Of a stretch of 64,000 bases of DNA, positions 39,698 to 48,990 are shown one piece after another. Under the pieces are notes generated by a model. It was not told where the DNA came from and searched no databases. It saw only the letters and a list, made by a program, of their open reading frames with translations. Position numbers and translations under genes: made by a program. This stretch comes from CAVXNP01 sp963763305 (GTDB lineage: Bacteria > Pseudomonadota > Gammaproteobacteria > Xanthomonadales > Rhodanobacteraceae): the NCBI GenBank assembly GCA_963763305.1, contig CAVXNP010000001.1, positions 124,001 to 188,000 on the forward strand. Direction: 5' to 3'. How positions within the stretch are numbered: position 1 is the first letter of the stretch; each line of letters starts with the position of its first letter.

Positions 39698-41458
39698 ATG
39701 AAACGTTTTCCATCGCCGTCGGCGGTCGACCTGTCGCGCCGCCGCTTCGTGCAGGGCATCGCGCTGGGTGGCGCCGCAGCCGGGCTGGGCCTGCTGGGCA
39801 CACAGCGCGCCTGGGCCCTGGCCAGCCCGGGCCAGGCGACCGCGCCGACCGGCACCGATTTCGCGCTCGAGGTGGCCGAGCTGCCGGTCAACTACACCGG
39901 CGCGGCGCGGCTGGCCACCACCGTCAACGGCAGCCTGCCCGGCCCACTGCTGCGCTGGCGCGAGGGCACCACCGTCAACCTGCGCGTGACCAACCGGCTG
40001 CGCGTGCCCACCTCCATCCACTGGCACGGCATCGTGCTGCCGTTCCGGATGGACGGCGTGCCCGGCATCGCCTTCGACGGCATCGCGCCGGGCGAGACCT
40101 TCGCCTACCGCTTCCAGGTGCGCCAGTCGGGCACCTACTGGTATCACTCGCACTCCGGCTTCCAGGAGCAGACCGGCCTGTACGGGCCGCTGGTGATCGA
40201 CCCGGCCGGGCCGGAGCGCTACCCGACCGATCGCGACTATGTGGTCATGCTCAGCGACTGGACCGACGAGGACCCCGGCCAGATATTCGCCAAGCTCAAG
40301 AAGCGCAGCGACTACTACAACTTCGCCCAGCCGACCGTGCCCGACTTTCTGCGCGACGTGCAGCAGCACGGCACCCGCCAGGCGCTGGCGATGCGCAGCA
40401 TGTGGAACCGCATGCGCATGAACGCCACCGACCTGTCCGACGTGGGCGGCTACACCTACACCTACCTGATGAACGGAGCGGCCCCGGCCGGCAACTGGAC
40501 CGGCCTGTTCCAGCCCGGCGAGAAGATCCGCCTGCGCTTCATCAACGGCTCGGCCTCGACCATCTTCGACGTGCGCATTCCGGGCCTGAAGCTCACGGTG
40601 ATCGCCGCCGACGGCCAGGACGTGGCGCCGGTGCCGGTGGACGAGTTCCGCATCTCGGTCGCCGAAACCTACGATGTGATCGTGGAGCCGCAGGACGCGC
40701 GCGCCTACACCCTGTTCGCGCAGTCGATCGACCGCAGCGGCTACGCCCGCGGCACGCTGGCGCCGCGCGCGGGGATGGAAGCGGAGGTGCCGACGATGGA
40801 CCGGCGGCCGTGGCTGGCGATGCAGGACATGATGGGCGCCGCGTCGATGGCCGGCATGGCCCACGGTGCGACGGAAGCGGCCGGCATGCCCGGCATGGAC
40901 ATGCCCGGCACGCACAGCATGGCGGCGAACCGCGCCCCGGCGGTGCACCACGCGCGCACCGAAGTCGGCCCCGGCGTGGACATGCACGTGGACACCCCGC
41001 GCACCAACCTGGACGACCCCGGCGTGGGCCTGCGCGACAACGGCCGTCGCGTGCTCACCTACGCCGACCTGCGCTCGCTGGACGGGCCGATCGACCCGCG
41101 CGAGCCCGAGCGCGAGATCGAGCTGCACCTGACCGGCAACATGGAGCGCTTCATGTGGTCGTTCGACGGCCAGAAATTCTCCGAGGCACGGCCGGTGCAC
41201 TTCAACCTGGGCGAGCGCCTGCGCATCGTGCTGGTCAACGACACCATGATGAACCACCCGATCCACCTGCACGGCATGTTCAGCGAACTGGAGGACCCCG
41301 ACGGCCGGTTCCTGGCGCGCAAGCACACCATCAACGTGCAGCCGGCGCAGCGGGTGAGCTACCGGGTCAATGCCGACAACCCCGGCCGCTGGGCCTACCA
41401 CTGCCACCTGCTGTACCACATGGAAGCGGGCATGTTCCGCGAGGTGGTGGTGTCATGA
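39698..41458 (+). CDS. copA: Copper resistance multicopper oxidase CopA
   Basis: The product of 586 residues begins with a Tat signal (SRRRFVQGIALGGAAAG). Copper ligands are visible in all expected positions: HWHG near residue 108, WYHSHSG near 150, HPIHLHGMF and HCHLLYHMEAGM at the C terminus. A Met-rich insert (MAGMAHGATEAAGMPGMDMP) near residue 390 probably binds extra copper. The start at 39698 follows GGAGAGATTCC. Periplasmic oxidation or sequestration of copper is the known role. Confidence 0.96.
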   Translation: MKRFPSPSAVDLSRRRFVQGIALGGAAAGLGLLGTQRAWALASPGQATAPTGTDFALEVAELPVNYTGAARLATTVNGSLPGPLLRWREGTTVNLRVTNRLRVPTSIHWHGIVLPFRMDGVPGIAFDGIAPGETFAYRFQVRQSGTYWYHSHSGFQEQTGLYGPLVIDPAGPERYPTDRDYVVMLSDWTDEDPGQIFAKLKKRSDYYNFAQPTVPDFLRDVQQHGTRQALAMRSMWNRMRMNATDLSDVGGYTYTYLMNGAAPAGNWTGLFQPGEKIRLRFINGSASTIFDVRIPGLKLTVIAADGQDVAPVPVDEFRISVAETYDVIVEPQDARAYTLFAQSIDRSGYARGTLAPRAGMEAEVPTMDRRPWLAMQDMMGAASMAGMAHGATEAAGMPGMDMPGTHSMAANRAPAVHHARTEVGPGVDMHVDTPRTNLDDPGVGLRDNGRRVLTYADLRSLDGPIDPREPEREIELHLTGNMERFMWSFDGQKFSEARPVHFNLGERLRIVLVNDTMMNHPIHLHGMFSELEDPDGRFLARKHTINVQPAQRVSYRVNADNPGRWAYHCHLLYHMEAGMFREVVVS

Positions 41459-42597
41459 GCCGCCTCCCCGCGTTCCCCACTCATCGCCTGCTCGCACTGG
41501 CACTGGCCGCCGTCCTGGCCACACCCGCATGCCCGGCCCTGGCCGGCCAGCAGTCCCCGGCGGCAGAGCACGCCATGCACGCTGGCGCGATGGCGGGCAT
41601 GCCCATGCCCGCGTCCGCGAGCAGCGCAGCCAGCCATGTCCACCCGGCCGTGCCCGCACACGCCGCGACCACGCACGCGCCGGCCGCAGCGCCGCCGGCC
41701 ACGCCTGCGTCAGCACCGATGCACGCCATGCACCGCATGCCTGCCCCGCCCGCCGGGCAGGACATGTCCACGCCGGCCCGCGGACAAGCCAAACAACCGG
41801 CGGCCGCCGGCCATCACCACGCCATGGACATGCACGCCGCACCCGCTACGCCAATGCCCATGGCCGCACCGCCCACCGGCCAGACGGTGACCCGCACCCG
41901 CGACCCGGACTATTCCGACGGCGTGGGCTATGGCCCCACCCACGGCATCGACATGGCGATGAACGACAGCGCCGCCATCGGCATGCTGCTGGTCGACCAG
42001 CTCGAAGCGTTCCACGGCAGGCACGGCAACGGCCAGCAGTGGGGCATCGAAGCGCGCTACGGCAACGACTACGACAAGCTGTGGCTGAGCAGCGACGGCG
42101 AACGCAGCGGCGGTCGCCTGGAGGGCGCCCGCACCGAGCTGTCCTGGAGCCACGCGGTCGCCGCGTTCTGGAACACCCAACTGGGCGTGCGCGCCGACAG
42201 CGGCCCGGGCCCGGACCGCCAGTGGGCCGCCGTGGGCCTGCAGGGCCTGGCGCCGTACTGGTTCGAGCTGGAGGCGACCGGCTACCTGGGCAGCAGCGGC
42301 CGCACCGCCGCCCGCCTCCACGCGCAGTACGAGCTGTTCTTCACCCAGCGGCTGATCCTGCAGCCCGACCTGGAGCTCAACGCCTATGGCAAGGCCGACC
42401 CGGCCCGACGCCTGGGCAGCGGCCTGTCCGACGCCACGGTCGGGCTGCGCCTGCGCTACGAGATCGACCGCCAGTTCGCCCCCTACCTCGGCATCACCTG
42501 GACCCGCCGCTTCGGCGGCACCGCCGACTTCGCCCGCCAGGACGGGCAAGGGCTGCTCGACCGGCAGTGGGTGGCCGGGGTGCGGATGTGGTTTTGA
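41455..42597 (+). CDS. copB: Copper resistance outer membrane protein CopB
   Basis: The product of 380 residues has a signal peptide ending near PALAG, a His/Met/Pro/Ala-rich segment (about residues 35-145, with HHHAMDMHAAP and MPMAAPP), then a beta-barrel domain starting at DPDYSDGVGYGPTHGIDMAMND and ending with the aromatic C terminus RMWF. The ATG overlaps the copA stop by four bases. CopB forms the outer membrane part of the Cop resistance system. Confidence 0.95.
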   Translation: MSRLPAFPTHRLLALALAAVLATPACPALAGQQSPAAEHAMHAGAMAGMPMPASASSAASHVHPAVPAHAATTHAPAAAPPATPASAPMHAMHRMPAPPAGQDMSTPARGQAKQPAAAGHHHAMDMHAAPATPMPMAAPPTGQTVTRTRDPDYSDGVGYGPTHGIDMAMNDSAAIGMLLVDQLEAFHGRHGNGQQWGIEARYGNDYDKLWLSSDGERSGGRLEGARTELSWSHAVAAFWNTQLGVRADSGPGPDRQWAAVGLQGLAPYWFELEATGYLGSSGRTAARLHAQYELFFTQRLILQPDLELNAYGKADPARRLGSGLSDATVGLRLRYEIDRQFAPYLGITWTRRFGGTADFARQDGQGLLDRQWVAGVRMWF

Positions 42598-42947
42598 CGG
42601 GAAGGCGATGGGGCGAAGCGGGCGCGCTGCGCGCGGCGGGTCGAGACCCCGCCCGCGCGACGAGCTCGGCTGGCCCCGGGGCGGCAGCAGCGCCGCCGGC
42701 GACGCGAGCACCCTCGCTCGGGTTTCCGCGGACATATCCGCTGGAATTTCCCCTGCGGCTCCGGCCCTTTGCCGTCCCCCGGACCGGCCGAGGGCAGCCG
42801 CCACGCCCATCGGCCGAGGCAGCCACACCCCCGCGCAACGGCGCGCCGTTGAGCCCGGGACGCCGTGGGCGTCGGCTCCGCCACTTGCCAAGGATCAAGC
42901 GCCCTGACCCGCTAAGCTCAAGCGCCATTCATTCCATTGGAGGTTTC
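42598..42947. other. Intergenic stretch without a supported gene
   Basis: Open frames here are out-of-phase extensions of copB or the acetyltransferase and show no family features. No clear terminator or repeat is seen. Confidence 0.6.
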
Positions 42948-43478
42948 GTGCCCAGCCTACGCAAGGCCACGCCTGCTGATGCCCCGGCGCTCGCCCAGAT
43001 CGCCGAGGCGACCTTCCGAACCACGTTTGCGGCCAGCAATTCGGCCGATCACATGGCCACCCACTGCGCCACTCACTATGGCGAGCGCATCCAGTCGGCC
43101 GAGATAGCGGACCCGCGCATGGTCACCCTGCTGGCCGAGGAACAGGGGCAACTGATCGGCTACGCGCAACTGCGCTGGGGTGATCCGCCGCAGTGCGTGC
43201 CGGCCACGCACCCCGGCGAGATCCAGCGCCTCTACGTCACCGACGCCTGGCACGGCAAGGGCGTCGCGCAGGCGCTCATGGACGCCGCCATCGCCGAAAT
43301 CGCCAGGCGCGGGGCCGACGCCGCGTGGCTGGGCGTTTGGGAACACAACCCCCGAGCCATCGCCTTCTACCGCAAAGCCGGCTTTGTGGAAGTCGGCGAC
43401 CATACGTTCGATCTGGGCGGCGATCCCCAGCGCGACGTCATCATGGTCAGACGCCTTGCCGGGAAAGCGAGCGCCTGA
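42948..43478 (+). CDS. GNAT family N-acetyltransferase
   Basis: The product of 176 residues starts at a GTG at 42948 with GGAGG five bases upstream. The acetyl-CoA motif A is in EIQRLYVTDAWHGKGVAQALM, followed by motif B NPRAIAFYRKAGFVEVG. The N terminus LRKATPADAPALAQIAEATF is typical of GNAT proteins. The substrate cannot be told. It stands alone between copB and a convergent kinase gene. Confidence 0.9.
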   Translation: MPSLRKATPADAPALAQIAEATFRTTFAASNSADHMATHCATHYGERIQSAEIADPRMVTLLAEEQGQLIGYAQLRWGDPPQCVPATHPGEIQRLYVTDAWHGKGVAQALMDAAIAEIARRGADAAWLGVWEHNPRAIAFYRKAGFVEVGDHTFDLGGDPQRDVIMVRRLAGKASA

Positions 43479-43658
43479 TCCCACGACTGCCCAGTCGAGA
43501 CGCTGCCGAGTGCCCGCCCCGGAATCACCCGCCGAACCGCCTGATGCCCTCCGGCCATCCCCGGGTCTGGCCGGACCGCGACGGCCCCGACGAGGCGCTC
43601 ACTACCACGCGTTCGCTGCACCGCACAGTCTGGCCGGCCGTTTTGCGGCCAGCGGGGG

Positions 43659-44807
43659 TCAATCCGCAGCCGGCGCCCCATCGCTCAATGGCAGCCTTAC
43701 GCGGAAGGTCGTGCCGTCTGCCGCCGAAGACGTAGCCTCGATGGTTCCGCCGTGCGCGATGATGATTTCCCTTGCGATGAACAGGCCAAGCCCCAAACCC
43801 GCGGCTGCGCCCCGCTCTCCCAGTGCAAACTGCGAGCGGCGCGCCATCGGGCTGAAAATGCCCGCAGCGTCTTCGGCCGCGATGGGCTCGCCCTTGTTGT
43901 GGATGGCGATCAGCACATGGTCGCCCTGGCGCTGCTGGCTGATGATTACCGGCGAGGTCGCCGACCCGTGCTTGATGGCGTTCTCGATCAGGTTGCTGAA
44001 AACCTGACCCATGCGCGAGACATCGAACTTGCCGACGATGCTTTCGTCATGCTGGAACACCAGCGTGCGATCTGGATGCAATACTCGCACTTCTTCCACG
44101 ATGCTCTCGCAGGTGGCGGTAAGGTCGATGTCGACACGATGCAGCGTCATACCACTACCCACGCGCGTGCGCGAGAAGTCGAGCAGATTCTCCACGATCT
44201 TCTGGGCGCGACCCACCGTCGCGTAGAGACCGGTTGCGACCTTGGCATGGCGTCTACTGTCCGGCGCGCCTGCATCCCGGAAATACTCGGCCGACAGCAA
44301 AATCGCGCCGAGCGGCGAGCGCAGATCGTGACCAAGCACGCCAAGGAAGATGTCCTGCGATTGGTTCACCATACTGGAATAGCGCGCCACCGATTCGGCC
44401 AGTCCCTGATCGATGGCCTCGTTGAAACGCAGCGTATCCTGCTCGCGAAACTGGGTGTCGCCGTCCGGCTGCTGCGACCACAACAGCAATACACTGGCGC
44501 GCAGCGCGCGGTATTCGGCTACCAGCTGATTGATATCGAAACCGGACTGCAGGCGGGTTTCAGCATGCATCTGCGATGCGGTATGGATGTCGGCTTTCGG
44601 GCCTTTCCCACAAGAATTTGCCGCGCCGTGACGGATCGGTTGCGCTGCGTTCATGCCAGCGGCGATCTCGACCAGCATCTCCCCGGCATGATCGCGCAGC
44701 TCCTTGTCGCCCATGACCCGGCGCTCCAGTTGCAGGGTGGCGGCAAACTGGTCCCATGCTTTGAGGATTGGCTCGCGGTGATCCAAAATGAACTGCGCCA
44801 AGCGCAT
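43659..44807 (-). CDS. Soluble sensor histidine kinase with RsbRD-like N-terminal domain
   Basis: The product of 382 residues starts MRLAQFILDHREPILKAWDQF at 44807, the pattern of the RsbRD N-terminal globin-like domain (about residues 1-130). It has the HisKA box FLGVLGHDLRSPLGAILLSAE, the N box FSNLIENAIKHGSA, and the ATP lid AAAGLGLGLFIAREI. No membrane segment is present, so it senses a cytoplasmic signal. No response regulator lies next to it. A longer reading to 45113 is open but unconvincing. It points away from the restriction island. Confidence 0.88.
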   Translation of the reverse strand: MRLAQFILDHREPILKAWDQFAATLQLERRVMGDKELRDHAGEMLVEIAAGMNAAQPIRHGAANSCGKGPKADIHTASQMHAETRLQSGFDINQLVAEYRALRASVLLLWSQQPDGDTQFREQDTLRFNEAIDQGLAESVARYSSMVNQSQDIFLGVLGHDLRSPLGAILLSAEYFRDAGAPDSRRHAKVATGLYATVGRAQKIVENLLDFSRTRVGSGMTLHRVDIDLTATCESIVEEVRVLHPDRTLVFQHDESIVGKFDVSRMGQVFSNLIENAIKHGSATSPVIISQQRQGDHVLIAIHNKGEPIAAEDAAGIFSPMARRSQFALGERGAAAGLGLGLFIAREIIIAHGGTIEATSSAADGTTFRVRLPLSDGAPAAD

Positions 44808-45160
44808 ATCGCCCTCTGCTCCGCGGCCCCGGTGTACGCAAGGGATTGAAAATGCATGGCCAATGCCACCAAGGCTCCCACCATACCACCTGCCCCATAC
44901 CACGAACCGGCTGGGGAGCGGCGTCCACGCGCGCGCTACCAGGCCAGGCTGAATTGCGCGCAGGGCGGACCTCGCCGTGCCGCTATCCGTGACCGGCACT
45001 GGCCCGCTGCCGGGTGAAGCCCAAGGTACGGGCCAGGCAGACAGGGGAGGCAACGCCAAATATAGTCCTCCGCCGCCCCAACGATTGACGTCACGCCCTT
45101 CCGCAGGCTTCATGAGCGGCTACGGCCTGGCCGACTGCCCACCAGGAAATTGAACACCGC
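44808..45160. other. Divergent intergenic region between kinase and restriction island
   Basis: No supported gene lies here. A -35-like TTGACG is present at about 45085-45090 in front of hsdM, but no good -10 follows at normal spacing. Promoters for both divergent genes must lie here or inside the flanking genes. Confidence 0.5.
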
Positions 45161-46613
45161 ATGTTTGAAAACGCCTTCAACAACCTCGATCGCGTCATGC
45201 GCAACGACGAGGGGCTGGCTTCGGAGCTGGATTACGCCGAGCAGACCTCGTGGCTGCTGTTTCTCAAGTACCTCGACGACATGGAGAAGGAGTGGGCCGA
45301 CGAGGCAGAGCTGGAGCGGCGCGAGTACACGCCCATCCTCGACGCGCCCTACCGCTGGCAAGCCTGGGCCGCACCCCGCAACCAGGACGGCACGCCGGAC
45401 CTCAATGCCGCGCGCACCGGCAAGGACCTGATCGAGTTCGTCAACGGCCAGCTGTTTCCCTACCTGCAGACCTTTCGCGACACCGCGGACGATCCGGACA
45501 CGCTGGAATACAAGATCGGCGAGATCTTCGCCGAGATCGCCAACCGCTTTCGCTCGGGCTACTCGCTGCGCGACGCATTGGAGATCATCGACCAGCTCAA
45601 CTTCGGCAGCCAGGACGCCAAGCACGAGCTGTCCGACCTGTACGAAACCCGCATCAAGCGCATGGGCAACGCCGGTCGCAATGGCGGCGAGTACTACACG
45701 CCGCGCCCGCTGATCCGCGCCATGATCAAGGTGGTGCAGCCGCAGATCGGCGAGACCATTTATGACGGCGCCTGCGGTTCGGCCGGGTTCCTGTGCGAGG
45801 CATGGGACTACCTGCGCCGCGACAACCTCTCCGCCGCCGAGTGGGACACGCTGCAGCGCAAGACCTTCTACGGCCAGGAGAAGAAATCGCTGGCCTACGT
45901 GCTGGGCGTGATGAACCTGATCCTGCACGGCGTCGATGCGCCCAATATCCGCCACGCGAACACCCTCGCCGACAACGTGATGGACATCCAGCAGAAGGAT
46001 CGTCACGACATCGTGCTGGCCAATCCGCCCATTCGGCGGTGGCGAGCGCAAGGAGGTGCAGCAGAACTTCCCGATCAAGTCCGGCGAAACCGCCTACCTG
46101 TTCCTGCAGCACTTCATCCGCAAGCTGAAAGCCGGCGGCCGCGGCGCGGTGGTGATCAAGAACACCTTCCTCAGCAACACCGACAACGCCAGCGTGGCGC
46201 TGCGCAAGGAGCTGCTGGAAAGCTGCAACCTGCATACGGTGCTGGACTGCCCCAGCGGCACGTTCCAGGGCGCGGGCGTGAAGACCGTGGTGCTGTTCTT
46301 CGAGAAGGGCGCGAAGACGCGCAAGGTCTGGTACTACCAGCTCGATCCGGGCCGCAGCCTGGGCAAGACCAATCCGCTGAACGACGAGGATCTGGCCGAG
46401 TTCGTGGCGTTGCAGGCGAGCAAGGCCGACAGCGCCAAGAGCTGGTCGGTGGCGGTGAAGGACCTGGACACGGCGACGTGGGATCTGTCGGTGAAGAATC
46501 CGAAGGCGCCCGAAGCCGAGGCGCTGCGCAGTCCCGAGCAGATCATTGCCGACATGCTGGCGCGGGACGCGGAGACTGCGGGGATACTGGAAGAGATTCG
46601 GGGGATGTTGTGA
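45161..46613 (+). CDS. hsdM: Type I restriction system adenine methyltransferase HsdM (one frame break)
   Basis: The product (about 484 residues after repair) has the HsdM N-terminal helical domain, GGEYYTPRPLIRAMI, motif I IYDGACGSAGFLCEAWDYL, and motif IV at LANPP. An extra A at 46031 breaks the frame exactly inside the catalytic NPPF motif; removing it gives NPPFGGGERKEVQQNFPIKSG and the rest of the family sequence to 46613. HsdM supplies N6-adenine methylation and pairs with HsdS. Whether the break is real decides if the system is active. Confidence 0.92.
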
Positions 46614-46644
46614 GGGATGGTCGATCTGGCGACTACAGCATAAA

Positions 46645-47852
46645 ATGAAAGTTGAGTGGCTACGTCAACTCTCTGAAGTGGCGCAGATCGTAAACGGTGG
46701 CACGCCTAAATCCAACATCGCTGGGTACTGGGCTGGTGGCGTTCCTATGGCTCACTCCGAAAGACATGGGGCGAATGGATGGCCGCGAAATTGCAGCGAC
46801 GCCACGAACAATTTCCGAAGGGGCTTGGCTAAATGTCATCGGCGCGCCTTGCTCGTGCGAACGCGGTAATCCTGTCGCACGCGCGCGCCATCGGGCATTC
46901 TCGCTATCAACAAGGTTCCGATGGCTTTCAACAGGGGTGCCGCGGTTCGTACCCGACGCCAGTTTGGACCACGTTTACCTCTACTACTTTCTTTCTGCGA
47001 ATCGCAAGCTTCTTGATGATCTCGGCGTCTGGCGCTACCTTCAAGGAACTGTCAGCGACAAATCTACGGTCAGTTCGTCTTCCGCTCCCGCCGCTGGATG
47101 TGCAGAAACAGATCGTTGCGGTGCTCGATCGGGCCTTCACCGCCCTCGACCGCGCCCGCGCCCATACCGAGGCCAATCTCGCGGATGCCGTCGAGCTGAA
47201 AGATCGAAGCGTGGAGTATGAACTTTCGTCAGATGCGCTGGGCCAGCCAGAATTCATCGGCCGCGCATGTAGACCTTCTGACCGGCTTCGCCTTCAAGAG
47301 TGCAGGATATAGCGACGCATTGAACGATGTCCGGCTGATCCGCGGCGACAATATCGTGCAGGGTGAATTTCGCTGGGAAGGAGTCAAGCGATGGCCGGTT
47401 GGCGACCGAGAGACATATGAGAAGTACGAGCTCGCGTTGGACGATGTGCTGATCGCGATGGATCGTACTTGGGTCAGTGCAGGCATCAAGTACGCCATTG
47501 TCGACGAGGCGGCGACACCGAGCCTTCTGGTTCAGCGAGTTGCACGCTTGAGAGCCAAACGATCCGTGGTTCCCCGTTATCTTGGTTACTGGGTCGGCAG
47601 CAAGATGTTCGAGAAGTACGTCCTTTCAATACAGACAGGCTTGGGTGTTCCCCATGTCAGTGGAAAACAGATCGAAAACTTCCCGGTCCGCGTTCCGTCC
47701 GTCGGGGCGCAAAGGGCGGTTGTTGCTCGACTTGATGACCATTGTCGAACGAAGTCGTGATCTGATCTTTGCGTACGCAACGGAAGCTCACCGACCTCGC
47801 CAACCTCCGCCAATCCCTACTGCAAAAAGCCTTCTCCGGCCAACTGACATGA
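46645..47852 (+). pseudogene. hsdS: Type I restriction specificity subunit HsdS, broken in many places
   Basis: Two target-recognition halves are recognisable: MKVEWLRQLSEVAQIVNGGTP then WLTPKDMGRMDGREI, VPDASLDHVYLYYFLSANRK, and NLRSVRLPLPPLDVQKQIVAVLDRAF; then VDLLTGFAFKSAGYSD, LIRGDNIVQGEFRW, and the end LQKAFSGQLT with a stop at 47850-47852. Following the family needs about nine phase changes, for example near 46748, 46820, 46905, 46935, 47030, 47215, 47734 and 47785. The local base composition is less GC-rich than in the neighbours, as is common for exchanged HsdS genes. Real decay and poor sequence cannot be told apart here. Confidence 0.85.
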
Positions 47853-48280
47853 GCGACCAGCCTCCCGTCAAGCTGGGTGACCTCGAAGACGCTCTGCTGT
47901 TCGTGGGCTCGGGTGAGATGTATGGCAACACAGCCTGGGTCCGCCGGGAGACGGGCGAAGTGCTCTGCCACAGCGACTCGTTCGACGAGTTCGGGCCGTT
48001 GCCGGAGGACATTGACGACACGGAACGCTACGTACCGATTCCGGACCAGCATCAGCTCGACCTGGGCAAGCCGCTGGCGCTGGAATTTACCCGCACGCAG
48101 CTGCCGGCCTGCTACGAGCAGGTGTGCGGCATGTTCGCGCACCGCGGCGCCTATGCCCGCTTCAAGGATCTGCTGGATCGCCACGACAGCCTCGATGCCT
48201 GGCACCAGTGGGAGACAGAACAGACCCGCCAGGCACTGCGCGCATGGTGCGCGGACAACAACATCACGTTGGCCGAGTGA
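47849..48280 (+). CDS. UPF0158 family protein
   Basis: The product of 143 residues matches UPF0158 by the pattern VKLGDLEDALLFVGSGE, the WVRRETGEVLCHSDS segment, DDTERYVPIPDQHQLDLGKPLALEF and the C-terminal HRGAYARFKDLLDRHDSLDAWHQWE. The function of the family is unknown. The ATG overlaps the end of hsdS in an ATGA, so it appears translationally tied to the specificity gene. The length is normal and the frame intact. Confidence 0.85.
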   Translation: MSDQPPVKLGDLEDALLFVGSGEMYGNTAWVRRETGEVLCHSDSFDEFGPLPEDIDDTERYVPIPDQHQLDLGKPLALEFTRTQLPACYEQVCGMFAHRGAYARFKDLLDRHDSLDAWHQWETEQTRQALRAWCADNNITLAE

Positions 48281-48299
48281 TCGACATCAATCCTCCCGC

Positions 48300-48327
48300 T
48301 TGACTTGAGTAACATAAAGGTTACCAT
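48300..48327 (+). promoter_or_regulatory. Candidate toxin-antitoxin promoter with palindromic operator
   Basis: A -35 TTGACT (48300-48305) and a -10-like TACCAT (48322-48327) are 16 bases apart. The inverted repeat GTAAC-ATAAAG-GTTAC (48309-48324) fills the gap, a common autoregulation layout for antitoxins. Transcription would begin at or next to the toxin ATG at 48333. The A/T-rich patch stands out from its surroundings. Confidence 0.5.
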
Positions 48328-48332
48328 CGACC

Positions 48333-48671
48333 ATGACATGGAAAGTCGAGGAATACATCGCCGAGAACGGCAGCAGCCCTTATCGGGACTGGTTCGACAA
48401 GCTGCATTTCCAGGCGGCGGCGAAGGTGGCGACCGCGATGTTGCGGATGGAGATGGGCAATATCTCCAGCGTGAAGTGGTTCGATGGCATCGGCGAGTAC
48501 CGCATCGACTGGGGCCCGGGCTATCGAATCTATCTGACGCGGGACGGCGACAAGCTGATCGTGTTGTTTACCGGCGGCACCAAGGCCAGCCAGAAAGGCG
48601 ACATCAAGCGGGCGATGCAACTGAAGGACGAGTACCGGGCGCGCAAGGCCCGATCTACCAGAACGAGGTGA
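48333..48671 (+). CDS. RelE/HigB-type toxin (Gp49-like addiction module protein)
   Basis: The product of 112 residues shows the HigB/Gp49 pattern: YIAENGSSPYRDWFDKL at the N terminus, the core GIGEYRIDWGPGYRIYLTRDGDKLIVLFTGGTK, and a C-terminal basic helix QKGDIKRAMQLKDEYRARK. Such toxins cut mRNA on the ribosome. The toxin-first order with the antitoxin 4 bp downstream is the HigBA layout. It is located inside a restriction operon. Confidence 0.9.
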   Translation: MTWKVEEYIAENGSSPYRDWFDKLHFQAAAKVATAMLRMEMGNISSVKWFDGIGEYRIDWGPGYRIYLTRDGDKLIVLFTGGTKASQKGDIKRAMQLKDEYRARKARSTRTR

Positions 48672-48675
48672 TGGC

Positions 48676-48990
48676 ATGCCGCTGACCCGAGACTTCAAGC
48701 AGACCGTGGTGGATCGCGTGCGGCGCGAACCGGCGTTTGCGCGAGCGTTGCTGGACGAGGCCGGGTCCCTGTTTCTCAACGGCGACCCGGCGACGGCCCG
48801 CGTGATCCTGCGCGACCTGGTCAACGCCACCATCGGCTTCGAGGGGCTGGCCGCGGCCACTGAGCGGCCGAGCAAGAGCCTGCACCGCATGCTGTCCGCC
48901 ACTGGCAATCCCAGCATGGACAATCTGGCTGCCATCTTCGACGTGCTGCGCCGGAACCTGCAGGTGGACTTCGAGGTTCGTGCCGCGTGA
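48676..48990 (+). CDS. Antitoxin with helix-turn-helix (HigA/addiction antidote type)
   Basis: The product of 104 residues has the C-terminal helix-turn-helix seen in addiction module antidotes (GLAAATERPSKSLHRMLSATGNPSMDNLAAIFDVL). The N-terminal half probably binds the toxin. It follows the toxin by 4 bp, and its stop overlaps the hsdR start (GTGA), so toxin, antitoxin and hsdR share a message. Confidence 0.9.
   Translation: MPLTRDFKQTVVDRVRREPAFARALLDEAGSLFLNGDPATARVILRDLVNATIGFEGLAAATERPSKSLHRMLSATGNPSMDNLAAIFDVLRRNLQVDFEVRAA

Noticed and set aside
39622..42597. Plus-strand frame of 991 codons covering copA and copB
   Set aside because: Only its last 380 codons are copB. The rest reads copA out of phase and looks like low-complexity Arg/Ala/Pro sequence.
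45085..45115. Firm promoter call for hsdM
   Set aside because: A TTGACG is present, but no acceptable -10 lies 16-18 bases downstream.
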